Shown here: in pieces, positions 9,931-21,861 of the stretch | Layout: every line of letters starts with the position of its first letter | Position numbering within the stretch: position 1 is the stretch's first letter | Assembly: GCA_963920525.1 (NCBI GenBank) | Contig: OY986439.1 | Span: 214,300,000-214,363,999, forward strand | Source: Dichetophora obliterata | Lineage: Eukaryota > Arthropoda > Insecta > Diptera > Sciomyzidae | Direction: 5' to 3' | Length of the DNA: 64,000 nt | Program-made: the position numbers and the translations under genes | Notes under the pieces: generated by a model | The model's database searches: none | The model's input: only the letters and a program-made list of their open reading frames with translations | What the model was told of the DNA's origin: nothing

Positions 9931-11800
9931 TCGAAATCGCTTAGAGTGTGTATACATATTTTTGTGACACTGTAATGGCTAATTTGTTATTGGCAAAATC
10001 GTTATAGGTTGTTTTAAAATTTTACACGTCTACTTTCAACGCCCAATTAATGCGAAACACATTAAAAGTTCATCGAAATCAGAGAAATGGGTACTAAACG
10101 TTTCATTATTTGAGCTAATTTGTTAAAGGTTATGTAATATTAACAGCTCTTAGATATAAAATATATTTTTTATCGTTTTTTTTTTTTGCTCAGATATAAA
10201 AGCTTTTTTATTTATATTTTTCTTTTGCAAAAAAATAAAAATTGTTTTATTAAAATTTTTTCTATCCAAATCCAAACAAATAAAAATTAGTTTTGATTGA
10301 TATTTTTTCGGTCAGATATAAAAAAATTATTTTTGATCAAAATTATATCAATCAAAATTTTAGTCAAATCAAAATGGGGTGTCTTTAAAAAATACACTAA
10401 ATATTTAGAAATATTTCAAGATAGTTCCAATATTTCTAGTACCCAATATGTCTTCTGAAAGAGCCCAATTCCAATATCTTTTTCCAACATAACAACGTTC
10501 TAATATGGATTACTCGGTCCCAGAGTTTAAATATTGCTAATACAAGAAATCATTTAGTGATTTGGTTACTATGACCAAATAAACATTTGTCTCAACTAGA
10601 AGTGAAAATCAAATGTACCTCTAATATATATATATTCTAATAATCAAATATTTATTTCGCCATAATTAAGTATAAATATGAGTTTTTTTTATAGAAGGTA
10701 TAACCAAAAGTTTGGTTGATAAAAAGAATTTCTTTTTCTCAGTGTATAAAGAGATATGCAATACAAATTCACTCAACAGGAAAAGTGCGACGATTGAATA
10801 GATTACTTGCAAAGAAGCTACTACTACTAAACTAATACAAACTTACCTCTAACGTAAACCTGTATGTATGTCTGTAGGTAAGTTTTTCGCAGCTCACACA
10901 TTTGATGTGCCCTGTCTACGGGTGTGTTTGGCAGGGTGTACTCGTATTATTCTATTTTTTTGTTTTTATTGTATTTTGTAGTAAAACGTGCAATAATAAA
11001 ATAGAATATCGCACACACAAAAAACACCAAATAACTGCCAACCGAGCGATTAAACAATTTAAAGTAAAGCAGTTGATACTTCTAAGTCTCGTAATTCTCC
11101 TCCGAAACTTGAGCATTCATCGATTGATCGTGTAGAGCTGCGATTTTGCTCACTCACAATCTCAACGAGTGGATTTTTCGTGTAGTTGTTTTATTTGTAT
11201 TACAAATACAAATACAATAATAAATTTAAGAAAAAAATAAAAAAAAAATCATTAAGTAGGAATTTCGAGCTCGACAATAACAGAAAATCACAAAACATAC
11301 AGCGGGGAAAAATGACAAAGAAGTATATTTAATGTCAGTAGAATTCGCTGAGGACCCGGCAGTCATATGATGGACGTTACATCGATCGTACACGGGTCAT
11401 TGAATATAATACGGAAATAGCTCGAGAAAACGACACAAGAGTGCGAAAAATAACACAATAAAATCGAATATACCTTAATAAAGAAAAAAAAATCGTAATA
11501 ATTTTTCGGTGTTTTTAGGCTAAAACATGGAAACAAAATGCTAAAAAACTTAACAAAAATTGTTGTATGATCCTGGAAAAAAAAGAAATTCAAGCTCATT
11601 TTAAGAAAGTGTTTAAAATTGAAATATAAAATTATTACAAGTGATTTGTATCCTTTAATTATTGAGGTTTTTATAAATGAAATGTATGAAAATGTTCATG
11701 TTGTTGTTTTGACAATAAATCATTCTAAACAAAAAAGTGCTGTTATGTGCGGAAATGTCGTTAACACACTTCTTTACTTAGATAGATTTGAGAAACATAT
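9931..11800. other. AT-rich DNA, no gene seen
   Basis: Contains simple AT runs (for example 10623-10634) and small open frames without recognisable domains (10902-11135, 11363-11599). The frame at 11619-11858 runs into a dispersed repeat and is not a host gene. Confidence 0.6.
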
Positions 11801-11802
11801 CC

Positions 11803-12150
11803 CGCTTATAATACAGATTCTACAGCGCTTAAAAACCGGTGCTTTAGAGTACCTTTAACTAACCGGAGTAACTTTAAACGCGTTTTTCTCGAAACATACT
11901 TTTTCAAAAAATACTGCAAACAAACTAATTGACTAATTTAAATTAGTTGTTTTTATCTGTTTGTTTTGTAATTCTACACATCTTTTACCAAAATAAGCGT
12001 CTTTGGAAAATTTGTTTAGTTCTTAGACGCAAAAATAACGTTAATTTTCGACTTTTTTTCCACGCTTCTTAGTTTTCCACATTTTCATTCCATTTTGGTA
12101 AAAGATGTGCATTAAAGTGTTTTTTTCGAATACATTTTTGTTTTGTATTT
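11803..12150. repeat. Dispersed repeat copy 1 (with internal hairpin)
   Basis: Shares long stretches with 63660-63930 (TTATAATACAGATTCTACAG, TTTTTCTCGAAACATACTTT, the CTGCAAACAAA region) and with 19408-19680. A short inverted pair, ACATCTTTTACCAAAA (about 11978) against TTTTGGTAAAAGATGT (about 12094), lies within it. No coding capacity seen. Confidence 0.75.
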
Positions 12151-12712
12151 TTAGACGATTCGGATGGTGATTAGTGTGTCCGAAAAAAAATTATTTTTGT
12201 TCAGGTTTTTTTTGAAAGCTTATGGTAAAGTATTTTTGAGATTTTTTCCAAATGTTTTTGAAAGCGTTCTAGAGGTTGCTCTAATCGGATTTTCGCTAAA
12301 AAACAGTTTTTTCGGAATTTTACGAATTCCAAGCATAAGTTGGTCAATTGCTTAAGTCTTTGGGACATCACTTCGAAAGACAAATGTCCAAACTTTATTT
12401 TAATTTACATAAACCAGAAGTTTTGGCAATTTGTTTGCTAATTTGGGTGTCGTATATTTAATTTTTTCGTTAAATTTGCGTTAATTTAAAAAAAATGCTT
12501 CATAACTTTTAAAAATTTCCATCAAAATAAAAAAATGTAATGATGCAGTTTGAAATATGATAAAATTCCAAGTAATTTTAAACAAAAATTCTTGATTTTA
12601 CTCTTGCCGTTTCAAAGTTCTAGCTTTCAAAGCTTTGTAACAGTTGATTGAATCGTTAAATTTTTGATGGGTGTATCGATTACGAAATTGCTAAAAGTAT
12701 TCTACAGACTTA

Positions 12713-13110
12713 ATTAACAGTTTAGCGTTAGGGTTTGCCCTGGAGCCGCCTATCGATGCAATACAAAAAACATAGGCGAGCCAAAAAAACTGACTTCAAT
12801 TTCACGATAAACTCAAACAAAGACAAAAACAAACATTTTATCATTAACAAAAAAAAAATAATTAAATATACGAAAATCATAATATTTCTATGGGAGTCCC
12901 CTGAGGAGGGGTTGGAGGGGATAGGTATTAAACGGAAAAATGTTCATCTTGGAAAAGTAATGGTGTCATTCGTACATATTAACCCTCTCCGACACTCCCT
13001 TTAAGGGGATATATTGATTTAATTACCAGTGGGGCGTTGGGGTTTGTCCGTGAGCCGTCTCCCGATGTAGTAAGAAAACCTTAAGTGACCCAAAGAAAAT
13101 AACTTTATAT
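12713..13110. repeat. Diverged direct repeat, period about 304 bp
   Basis: AATTAACAGTTTAGCGTTAGGGTTTGCCC-like sequence at 12713-12800 recurs as AATTACCAGTGGGGCGTTGGGGTTTGTCC-like sequence at 13020-13110, with related continuation (GAGCCGCCTATCGATG against GAGCCGTCTCCCGATG). It may be two tandem units or the edges of an old element. No coding signal. Confidence 0.55.
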
Positions 13111-13269
13111 TCGGTTTTATTCGGCAACACAAAACACTAAAAATATCGTTAGACCCCACGGGTTTTTTCCTATTGTACAGTGTTATTAAATTGTCTAATA
13201 AAAGTTGAGTAAAGTTCAAGCTAAGAGAGTACAATTAAATTTGAGAATAGTGGCAAAAGTAAGGAGACA

Positions 13270-13420
13270 AAGGTTGTGGCACTTGAGAGCGAGTTCAGTC
13301 GAACTGTCAAAATAGATGAAAAGAAATCAAGAAAATTAAATCATAGAACAAAGAAAAGCACAGTTGACAGTTCAAGCAAAGGTGGCAAAAGAGCGAATTT
13401 CTCTCAAGTGCCACAACCTT
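13270..13420. mobile_element. MITE with perfect 20-bp TIR
   Basis: AAGGTTGTGGCACTTGAGAG at 13270-13289 is matched by its exact reverse complement at 13401-13420, and homology continues imperfectly inward. At 151 bp it is a non-autonomous inverted-repeat element. No convincing target duplication. Confidence 0.8.
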
Positions 13421-14129
13421 GCAAACAAACCTTGACGGAAACGACTTCTAGTTAGTTTCAAGCACAAAAAACTGCTGATTAGCTATCAAACGTAATTATC
13501 AGCCAAATAAGCGATTTATCAAGAGGGGGGATCGTGAAAAGAGGGAAGAGCAACTTTGGTGCATACATAACACTTGTAAAGTTTAAGGCTTGATCAAAAA
13601 ATAAGATCCACTGCTTTTCATGTAATGTCGTGTCATTCAGGTTAGTTTATTCAAACTTGTGTCAAATCATATGAAACGTAAAGCAGTGGGTTGGTCACAG
13701 CTGAATAACTCAAGACTACTGAAAAGGACTTGAAGCTATTTCCGACAAGCTATCTAGTCTAGTCTGCTGTGTGATTGACTTTTTACAGAGTTGTGGTTGT
13801 TGCCTCCTTCCCTAAAGTACTTAGCCTTAGCTCTAAATTATAACCTTAGCGCCAATTTAAATTTTTCAATTTGTTTTTGAAGTAAGCAAATAAACTTGCT
13901 GAGATTATTTTAAGCATTAATATTACTTTTAATAGTATTATTTAACATTTAATATGTTATTTAATAATTTGTAAATTATTTTTCACTGCACAACAAGAAA
14001 AGTTCATTTGACATTTGCTTGTTCTTATTGATGCTTATTTTTCTTGATGCTTGTTCTGATAATGCTAGAAGAAGGAACTTTTGAGATCGGGAAAGTGTCT
14101 TCTCGGGGGGGAGTCTTCTCCCTTTTGAG

Positions 14130-14195
14130 CCAGAAAAAGTACGGAAACACGTTCTAGCACATTTCAAGTTACTTCAAACTAGTACGGAAACAGAC
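14130..14195. repeat. End fragment of the GGTCTGTTTCCGTAC repeat family
   Basis: Ends TACGGAAACAGACC (14182-14195), preceded by TTTCAAGTTACTTCAA, like the end of the MITE at 37755-37908 and related to the termini at 18161-18525. Only one end is recognisable. Confidence 0.5.
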
Positions 14196-15164
14196 CAAAT
14201 GGCAGACAGTGCTACGAACTTAAAAAAAAAAAAAAGATTGAGCCTAATTAATATAGCGCTCACTGTTAAACGTGACCAGTCCCGTTTCCATTTGAACTCA
14301 GTAGTTATTAAGTTAGTATTCTAGTGAAGAGGCCCGAAATTTGAGCCTCTTTTGACGGTCGATAAAAAAGAGCCAATTAATATTTTTTTCTATCCATTTT
14401 CTATTATGTGTTTATTAATATTTCAATAATACAAAAAAAATTTTTTAAAAAATTTAAAATTTAAAAAATTACATGCTTTGAGTGGGGTTGCTAAAAAAAG
14501 GGTGCCTCCATCTTGATACGATTTCAAGCCTTCTAGTAATCTGAAAAAAAAACAAAAAAAAGAAAGAAAAAAGTAAGAGTGTCGTTAAAGAGTAAACCAT
14601 TTTTTGGGAAATGGCGACTGTTTGAAAAAAGTAATTTTTTGGATTTTTTTCAAAGTTAGGAATATTTTAAAAACAACATTTTTATATAATCCTAGAACTA
14701 TAGAGGGATATATAAAAAGCCCACACCAAATTTAGAGTTAATCGGTCCATTACAACTTGAGATATCTTGTCAACCGTGTTGGAAAAAGTGGTTTCGACAA
14801 AAAAGGGTTTAAAGTTTTTAAGTTAAGCTTCAAACAGTCTAACTGACGACACTAAAATGGCTATAATTTTTAAAATAATTTTAATTTCGAAAAATCCTTT
14901 TAAGGAGATATTCTTGAATGCATAAAAAATAAAAAAAAATAAACTGGCCAATTTCAGCCCTTGGAAGGACTTTGACCTAGCTTCTATTGATCAATTGTGT
15001 TGTGCGTGTTATTAAATGTTTGATTACGAATGACCGAGTACTGGACCTACGTGTTTACTGGACCATGTTCTCAAGAAGCTTTAACATGGCAATTTTTACT
15101 TTCTGAGGTTTGTCATTGTCTGCAGAGAGGTGACGACCGAACAGAAAAATTAATTCAATTGAAT

Positions 15165-15260
15165 TAACTTTCTGTCTGAGCCCGGGAACCCGGGCTACCG
15201 CGGTTCTTTGGTTCTTTAGCTTAGGGGCCACGCACTCTACCCACTAGGCTACGGTCTTGA
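15165..15260 (-). mobile_element. tRNA-derived SINE fragment
   Basis: The minus strand 15251-15232 reads TAGCCTAGTGGGTAGAGTGC (A box), followed about 40 bases on by GGGTTCCCGGGC (B-box-like) and a CTCAGACAGAAAG body. The body matches the copy near 49.15 kb. Not a folded tRNA. Confidence 0.65.
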
Positions 15261-15783
15261 ATATATAAACTATCGAAAAATGAAAACAAAATTATCGATT
15301 TTTTTCAATTTTCTGCACTAGAATACAGCCTCAACCAAAAATTAATAAATTGACTTGTTTTTTTTTTTGAGATAAGCTTTTCTATTTAACCTTTCGTTAG
15401 GCGCAGCTGATCGAGTCAATACAAGATCTTGAATTTGAAGTTATTCTTATGTAATATGTTGTATCAATTCTTAATCCTTCTTAGGTACTTATTCATTTTT
15501 CGGAAGATATTTTTTAATATATTTTTAACTTAATATTGTTTGGTTTTGTGTATAAAACTAGGTAGTGATTTATTTTTTATTTATATTTATATAAATCATT
15601 ATTTATATCAATTTATTACACCACGCCTGATCTCGTTGCAAAAGACACTGCGGCTAACGGAAGGTTAAAACGTATCTACTCTCAGTTTAGACTTTAGAAA
15701 AAAAATGTATAAAAAACACACATGTGTCCTTTACAAAGTTCCACAATTGAAATGATAAAACCATTATAACTTATGTTTTTGCT

Positions 15784-15820
15784 TTAACTTCGGTCCGTTC
15801 AGTCGAAGATAATTCCTTAC
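15784..15820 (-). repeat. End fragment of the dispersed fly repeat seen at 35513
   Basis: ACTTCGGTCCGTTCAGTCGAAGATAATTCCTTAC-type sequence is the reverse complement of the start of the 35513-37370 repeat (AAGGAAATATCTTCGACTGG). Only the terminus is recognisable. Confidence 0.4.
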
Positions 15821-16212
15821 TATGATAGTTTTTTTTGTATAGGTACAGTATCAATGTTTGATGATGTGTGTAGATTTGAAAAAGAAACAGACGTGTATGA
15901 AAGTGAGCATACCATTTGTTCATTGCTTAGCCTGGCAGTGCTGTTTTTGTTTTTATTTGCTTACACCTATTAAATACAGTTACTTTCGAAAACCATGTTG
16001 TGATAAATATTTATTTCTGCAGTCTTTTCTTATGTTGATTAAAGTGTTTATAAAAGCAAATCAAAAAGCCATCTATCTATAGTAATAATACTCATTTTCT
16101 GTTTGTTTGCTTGTTCGTTTGGCCTTTATACAAATCTAAACGGCTCAACAGATTTCGCTCAAACTAGGTATACATATAAAGTGCATCCTAGATTAAATTG
16201 TTACATACTTCT

Positions 16213-16422
16213 GCTTGGTTTTCACTATGTCACTTTCAGTGATTAGTTGTCAATCAAATTGGACATGTTGACATTTTTTCTACATTTGGCAATCTTGGAA
16301 AATTAAAAACAAATAAATTATCAAATTGAGCTATGCAGAAAATGTTCTAGAGTTTTATTAAAGTGATATTTCAGGTGATAAAATTTTGTGTCGTCATAAA
16401 AATGACATAGTGAAAACCAAGC
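16213..16422. mobile_element. 210-bp MITE with perfect 20-bp TIR
   Basis: GCTTGGTTTTCACTATGTCA (16213-16232) and its exact reverse complement (16403-16422). A second, one-ended copy in the opposite orientation lies at about 20580-20723. The family is non-coding. Confidence 0.85.
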
Positions 16423-16429
16423 ATTACTT

Positions 16430-17480
16430 TTTACCACGCCACCTTCGAAATTTTTCAACTAACGGTCATTTTGTTATTATAATACTTTTTACCATCGGAG
16501 TTTTTTGTGTACTATATTTTAAATAAATTTTGTTATTTTGATATCAAAAAGACTCACATATCTTCAAAACTGTAAAAATTTTTAGTACAACGACTTTTTC
16601 ATAAAACATCGTTACCTAAGAATGAGAAAAAACGGCATGAAAATCAAAGTTTGGACTTTTGATAAAAATATCTCCACTGTTCAAAAATATAATTTATTCA
16701 ATTTTTTTTTGCTAAAAAATTCAATAAAAGCACTTCACAAAAATAGTTTTAACAGTAACATTAGGTCAATGTATATATGTTTTCAAAAAATGTCCAATAT
16801 ATTGACTTTTTACTCAAAAAATTACTCAATAATTGTTTTTGTTGTAAAAATAAAATCAAGTAAAAAAAAGCACATCTGACTACCTTTCATATGATAAAGC
16901 ATTTATTTGCGAAAATTCTTCCAGCTAAGCGCAAAAATTATTTTACTATTTTTGTCACCAAAACAACTGACAAATTCAAATCCCCTTTGATTTTTTTCGC
17001 GAAATTTATTTTTTCCAAAAAATTTTTTATATTTTTCACAAAAAAGTCAAGTTTAAGAAAAAGTTTATGTGAAAAAATTGCCGTAATATCTCTTTCTAAT
17101 CCAAAGGTCTGGCTAAAAATCTATTTTTTCATACCTGACTATATTAATAAAACTGATTTTTGTATTAAAATTGTTTATCCTTTGAGCCCACCCTACCCCA
17201 TTTTTAACAAATTTTTCTCTAAGAATGGAGTTGTGTGTCTGGAGTAATTACAAAACATTTTGGTTTATATAAATATTTTCCTAACAAAACACTCAACGAA
17301 ATAATTAAAAAGTTTTTTTAAAAATGTAAACAATGAAGTTCCAGTTACTTAGTACACATAATGAGTATAAAAACCACAAATTTTATTTATTTAACCCAAA
17401 AAAACATAATTCTTTGTATATTCTTTATACATGTAAATATTTATAAAAACGTTTTACGTTTACAATGTTATTTTAATATT
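16430..17480. other. AT-rich DNA, no gene seen
   Basis: The open frames at 16622-16879 and 16891-17247 are strings of Lys, Phe, Asn and Ile codons, as expected from AT-rich DNA, with no domain. Confidence 0.6.
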
Positions 17481-17869
17481 GAAAAGATTTTTTAAGCAAA
17501 TTAATAGCTTGTGTTTCCTCCAGAATTTGCAATGATCATCTGAACACGCCTTGGCATTGAGTCAATCATTGTTTTTTAAGGTTTGGACATCAATTCTGGA
17601 CCATTCTACTTCCACAGACAACTAAAGTTGACTTACCGTTGCATCCCAGTGGGCAATTGCAGTAGTTCCTAGGCCTTCTAGCAGGCCTGCATAAGGTTTT
17701 TATAGGCCTTCCACACTCCTTGCAAACACCATTGCATTGTTTGTATGAAATGGGAAAACTTTTCAGGCCTTCCGCTCTCCTTGCTAAAAAGAGACCTGCC
17801 AGAAGCGCTCTTTAAAAACGTCACGTTAGAAGCAATATAAATATCATTTTTAAATAAAAAGTTATCAAC

Positions 17870-17955
17870 AATTTCGGATTTGATCCATGGTCCTCTCATG
17901 TGGCGGTCCGACACCTTACACACTCGTCTACCGTGGTTGTTGAGAAATACATGCT
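17870..17955 (-). mobile_element. tRNA-derived SINE-like head
   Basis: The minus strand reads CAACCACGGTAGACGAGTGT, then GTCGGACCGCCACATGAGAG, and then GGATCAAATCC, an A-box and B-box arrangement at tRNA-like spacing with diverged bases. Too degenerate for a tRNA gene. Confidence 0.4.
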
Positions 17956-17984
17956 TATTTTGCATCAATACAAATCAAAGTAAG

Positions 17985-18125
17985 ATTCGGGGGAGCCCGG
18001 GTTCGAGACCCAACTAGACAAACAATTTTTTTTTTAATCTACATTTTTTTACAAACTGTTATGTGTATTTAAAAATTTTTTTGGAATTTTTTTATAAATG
18101 TTCTTCATACAAAAATATAAGAAAA
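17985..18125 (+). repeat. Direct repeat unit 1 (GGGTTCGAGACCC)
   Basis: GGAGCCCGGGTTCGAGACCC followed by AATCTACATTTTTT, GTGTATTTAAAA and TTTGGAATTTTTTT. The same order recurs at 18550-18690. The first part resembles a B box plus T-arm, so the unit may be a SINE tail. The two copies bracket the MITE at 18161-18525. Confidence 0.65.
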
Positions 18126-18160
18126 GACCGAGTTTTTCCATATAATTATTTTCATATAAT

Positions 18161-18525
18161 AGGTCTTTTCGCGTAGTCAAATTCAAACGAAATATTTCAA
18201 AAGTTTTTACTAGAAAGTGCTTGAAAAGCGTTCGTTTACTGAGAGAGTTGTGTAATAGAGAGGAAATCACATTTTCTCTCCGTTCAAGTTTTTTAAAGTT
18301 TTTACAAGAAGAATTTCATGCTGTAAAAAGATGAAAACTGTCAAATGGTAGATGTGTGTGTGTAGCAGCTGAGTTTTTTTAGATTTTCTTAGACGTATTT
18401 GACATTTTTCATTATTTTACCAGAAAAGCGTTTGTTTACTTTTTAAAGTTAAAGTTAATTCTCTCTCAATTTTATTGCTTTTGATGTTTTTAATTTTTTT
18501 AACAGAAAAGTACGCGAACAGACCT
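18161..18525. mobile_element. 365-bp MITE, AGGTCTGTTCGCGTA family
   Basis: AGGTCTTTTCGCGTA (18161-18175) pairs with TACGCGAACAGACCT (18511-18525), one mismatch in 15. TATAAT lies immediately outside both ends, suggesting an imperfect 6-8-bp duplication. The interior is non-coding. Confidence 0.7.
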
Positions 18526-18549
18526 ATTATAATATGTAATGTGTTAGTT

Positions 18550-18690
18550 TTCGGGAGCCCGGGTTCGAGACCCAACTCGGCCAAAAATTTTTTTTTGTTT
18601 TTTTAAATCTACATTTTTTACAAAATGTTCTGTGTATTTAAAATTTTTTTTGGAATTTTTTTGTAAATTTTTTCATATAAAATAATATGA
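18550..18690 (+). repeat. Direct repeat unit 2 (GGGTTCGAGACCC)
   Basis: Second copy of the 17985-18125 unit, with the same CCCGGGTTCGAGACCCAACT head and T-rich, AATCTACATTTTTT body. It lies just downstream of the 365-bp MITE. Confidence 0.65.
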
Positions 18691-19407
18691 AAAGAATAAG
18701 AACCTTCAAAAGGTAGACCTTACAGAAGTACTCATTAATGCAGTGATCGTGGAAGATGTATTGACGCCAATAAAAGCAGTGCTAGAATGCCTTTTTTTTG
18801 CGGAGGACTCGCTAAAATGCCCTCTGGGATATTGCTTCCCATTTCGAAAAACGAGCACGAGCTAGTATGCCCCAAAGATTTTCGATGAGGTTCAGGTCAG
18901 GTCTACTAGCTGGCCATTCCAACACTCATATATTATTCAATGAAAAGAAGTCGTTTGTGAAGGAAGCTGTGTGAATAGCAGCGTTATCCTGCTATAACGA
19001 TCCAAACGATATAAAGTAAAACGATCCAATAATGGAGCACTAGGATGATATGGGTTAAACGCTTTTTTTTCAAAACATAGGGCTTGTTTGAGACACTCGA
19101 TAATTTTTCCCTGACAAATTTAATAAATGGAATATAAATTAATTTATGTGTATGAATATGATAAATAATTACCATTCACTGTAAAGTAGATTGTAATAAA
19201 TACTAATTTTGCTTACTTTCTTCTTCCATAACTTTCGCGCAGTATAAATATTCATGTTGCCGGCTTCTTGCATTTTGCGCGCGCCAAATGCTAAATGTCT
19301 ACTCGCTAGAACGTTTGATTTGTGCAATAGTTGCAAGATTTTTGTATCGAACGGGATACTTTGAAATGTTGCGCAATATTGCTGCAGTTATTGAGACTTG
19401 AACAAGG

Positions 19408-19680
19408 ACATACTTTTTCAAAGCGGGCCGCACTACTGCAAACAAACTAATCGACCGATTTTAATATATTTTTTTTTAAATATTTATAATGTAATTCTAC
19501 ACATCATTTACCAAAATTATCGTCTTTGGGTAATTTGTCTAGTTTTACACGAAACAATATGGTCAAAAATAACGTAAATCTTTTGATATTTGTTTCAACG
19601 CTCCATAATTTTCTTAATTTTAATATTTCCATTCCATTCTGGTAAATGATGTGTATTCAAGGGTCTACTTTTGAATGCAT
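19408..19680. repeat. Dispersed repeat copy 2
   Basis: Shares ACATACTTTTTC, CTGCAAACAAACTAATCGAC and the inverted ACATCATTTACCAAAA / TTCTGGTAAATGATGT pair with the copies at 11803 and 63660. Confidence 0.7.
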
Positions 19681-19864
19681 TTTGTTTTTTTTTCCAACAA
19701 TCTGGAGCTGAGCTATGATGCGGCCCGATTTTCACCTCTTTTAAGCACACCAACTTCAGTGCCATCTTTATATATAAAAACTATATGTTACATAAAAAAT
19801 AAAATTATTTTATCTAAAATTAACATGCAAATGAAATTTTTTTCATTAGCTTTATAAATGTTTG

Positions 19865-20215
19865 TGCTATATGGGAGGTAGGTGTGATTGTGGGCGGGTC
19901 AGTGATGATAGCCAATTTCAACTTATATACCAAATTTCGTTGGTCCACGACGACTCGTTCCTGACTTTTAAAAGCTATGCAAATTTCGTATGGGAAATGG
20001 AAGTAAAATTTTTTTTGATATTTTTCTTGTATTATTTTTGAGTGAGTTGTTTTAATTTAACTTTAATACAAAAAATATAGCTTTTTACATTTTTTTGTTA
20101 TATAGGAGGTAGGTGTGATCGTGGGCGGACTTAAAAATATTTTTCCATGTATTCTAATAGAGCTAATTCCAGCTTATAATCAAAGTTTCATTGGTCTACG
20201 ACGATTCCATCTATT
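19865..20215. repeat. Tandem duplication of a GGAGGTAGGTGTGA block
   Basis: TATGGGAGGTAGGTGTGATT and GTGGGCGG (19870) recur at about 20103 (TATAGGAGGTAGGTGTGATC and GTGGGCGG), each followed by a CAAA(T/G)TTTC-type stretch, TTGGTC(C/T)ACGACGA, spacing about 232 bp. Similar GGGAGGT...GGGCGG motifs occur in the 35513-37370 repeat, so this is probably the same broad fly repeat family. Confidence 0.6.
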
Positions 20216-20579
20216 TTATTCCTCTTGTATTATTTTTCTTGTGTGACTTTTATTATTTTTAGGATGCCAAAAGTCATAACAGAAGAAGAAACAAAAGAAG
20301 GTATGACAGTGAAATTTAAAAAAAAATAATGAAGAGATCGACATTGCATTGGACAGAATCCTGATCCGTCCACTTTTTAGCCCAACCCCCCCCCCCCCCT
20401 TTACCATGTAAGGTGTTATTTTAGATAGAACGGTCTCATCTTGAGCGAAAATCAGAACATAGCTTCATCACATATGTATGCTCTTTAAGTTTGAGGTGAT
20501 TGACATTTCTTTCAATTAAACTCAAAATATGATTAAGAACTTTTTTATTTCTTGCTGTTTAGCCAAAAATCAAAGAGTA

Positions 20580-20723
20580 CATTTTGAGAAAATGCCAAGT
20601 TTAATAATTTAATTGTTTTTAATTTTCCAAGATTGCCAAAGTTGGAAAAAATGTCTACATGTTGTTGTTTTCAATTTGATTGACAACAACTGACCACTGA
20701 AAATGACATAGTGAAAACCAAGC
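20580..20723. mobile_element. One-ended second copy of the 16213 MITE
   Basis: Ends TGACATAGTGAAAACCAAGC (20704-20723) and shares the interior CCAAGATTGCCAAA...GTC(A/T)ACATG...TTTGATTGACAAC in inverted orientation relative to the first copy. The far terminus is missing. Confidence 0.75.
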
Positions 20724-21243
20724 ATTACCAGTGTTGTTAAAAAATGTCCAAGTAAAGAAAATCAAAAAGATTTGTGCCAAAAAATATTTATGCAAAAGGA
20801 AGTTATGTCACCGCAAAGTTCACTAAAAATTACGGACTATGAAATGGTTTTCTGCACTTGTCGCAGTGAGACAAGATCGATAACAGTTATCATGCTAATT
20901 GTTGTCTTTTTTATTTGTTTTGAGTGCATACTCGTATATTGCATATCAAAAACTTATGACGATCGAAGTAATTTTTTTGACGTAGAATTACGTCTTACAG
21001 CGCAGTTTGTATGGGGGTCATTTTCACGAATTTTTTCAAAGTGAAATTTGACACTTTGGGGTATACCTACAGCCTTTAATATTCATCGTACAAAGAAAGA
21101 AAAAATTCCAAAATATGAGTTTTAGTGGTAATAAAACGAATATCTAATAAAATAGCAAAATCTAAGAAGATGAAAAATTTATATATTCGTATGAGAAATG
21201 CACAAGCTGCTTAGCTGCAGTAGCTGCTTATGCTGTTTTTAAG

Positions 21244-21327
21244 GTTGTTGTTGTTGTTGTGTTTGCTTGCTTGGTTCGTAATCACGTCGTTCGTTGTTGT
21301 GCTGCTTTTGTTGTTGTTGTTGTTGTT
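21244..21327 (+). repeat. GTT trinucleotide microsatellite
   Basis: Two GTT/TTG runs (21244-21260 and about 21307-21327) with an interrupted middle. Similar short runs occur at 23249-23263 and, as CAA, at 25362-25400. Confidence 0.7.
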
Positions 21328-21525
21328 TTTATTGATATGTATGTAAAACATACATCTATAAACAAACATGAGTTGCTTTCATTTTTTTCGCTTCCCAGAT
21401 AGCCAATCGGCTCGGTTGAAAACGGTGTGCACTTTTAAAAGCACTGAAGCGGACCGTTTCGTTGTCAGCAAACTATGCATTATGTGTTTCATATAAGCGT
21501 ACCATTTATTAAGTTGTATATTAAT

Positions 21526-21861
21526 GTTGATTTTCTATGATTTAAATACAAATTCTAGTTGTTTGATAGTTTGAAATCGTTTATTGAGCTTTAGATCAGG
21601 TTAGAACAATTAATTTCTCTGACGAGTTTTTTTCCAAAGAAACAACAGCAACAACATTTTCAATATGAAAGGAAAAAACATCACTAGCTGATTAATTAGT
21701 TAGCTGATTGATTAACTGTTAGAGCAATTAATTATTCTAACTTGACCCAAAACTCAATAAACGATTTTAAACTATCCAACAACTAGAATTTGTGTTTAAA
21801 ATCAAGAACGATTTAAACTATCAAACAATTAGAATTTGTATTTAAATCATAGAAAATCAAC
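21526..21861. repeat. Palindromic repeat with TTTGATAGTTTAAATC modules
   Basis: Left arm 21526-21640 and right arm 21715-21861 are inverted copies (GTTGATTTTCTATGATTTAA..., TTTATTGAGCTT, CAATTAATT). Within the arms the module TACAAATTCTAGTTGTTTGA repeats. The same modules recur at 22190-22405 and 23970-24030. Confidence 0.65.

Larger units (their letters stand above)
17501..19000 (-). pseudogene. Tc1-like transposase pseudogene, split by about 1.1 kb of other repeats
   Basis: The minus strand at about 18995-18790 reads DNAAIHTASFTNDFFSL, then LEWPASRPDLNLIENLWGIL, the second catalytic Asp region and the third catalytic region of a Tc1-type DDE transposase. The carboxyl end is displaced to about 17625-17501 (EVEWSRIDVQTL, DSMPRRVQMIIANSGG and a stop). 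The two fit as one protein only if about 17640-18745 is removed. An in-frame stop lies between the two catalytic motifs. Confidence 0.85.

Noticed and set aside
16622..17247. Two consecutive + strand open frames
   Set aside because: Composition is Lys/Phe/Asn/Ile/Ser from AT-rich sequence; no domain or conserved motif.
20387..20400. Poly-C run
   Set aside because: A simple homopolymer with no structure around it.
20772..21044. 90-aa open frame with a hydrophobic segment
   Set aside because: One hydrophobic run in AT-rich DNA, no splice context, no family resemblance and no neighbouring coding evidence.
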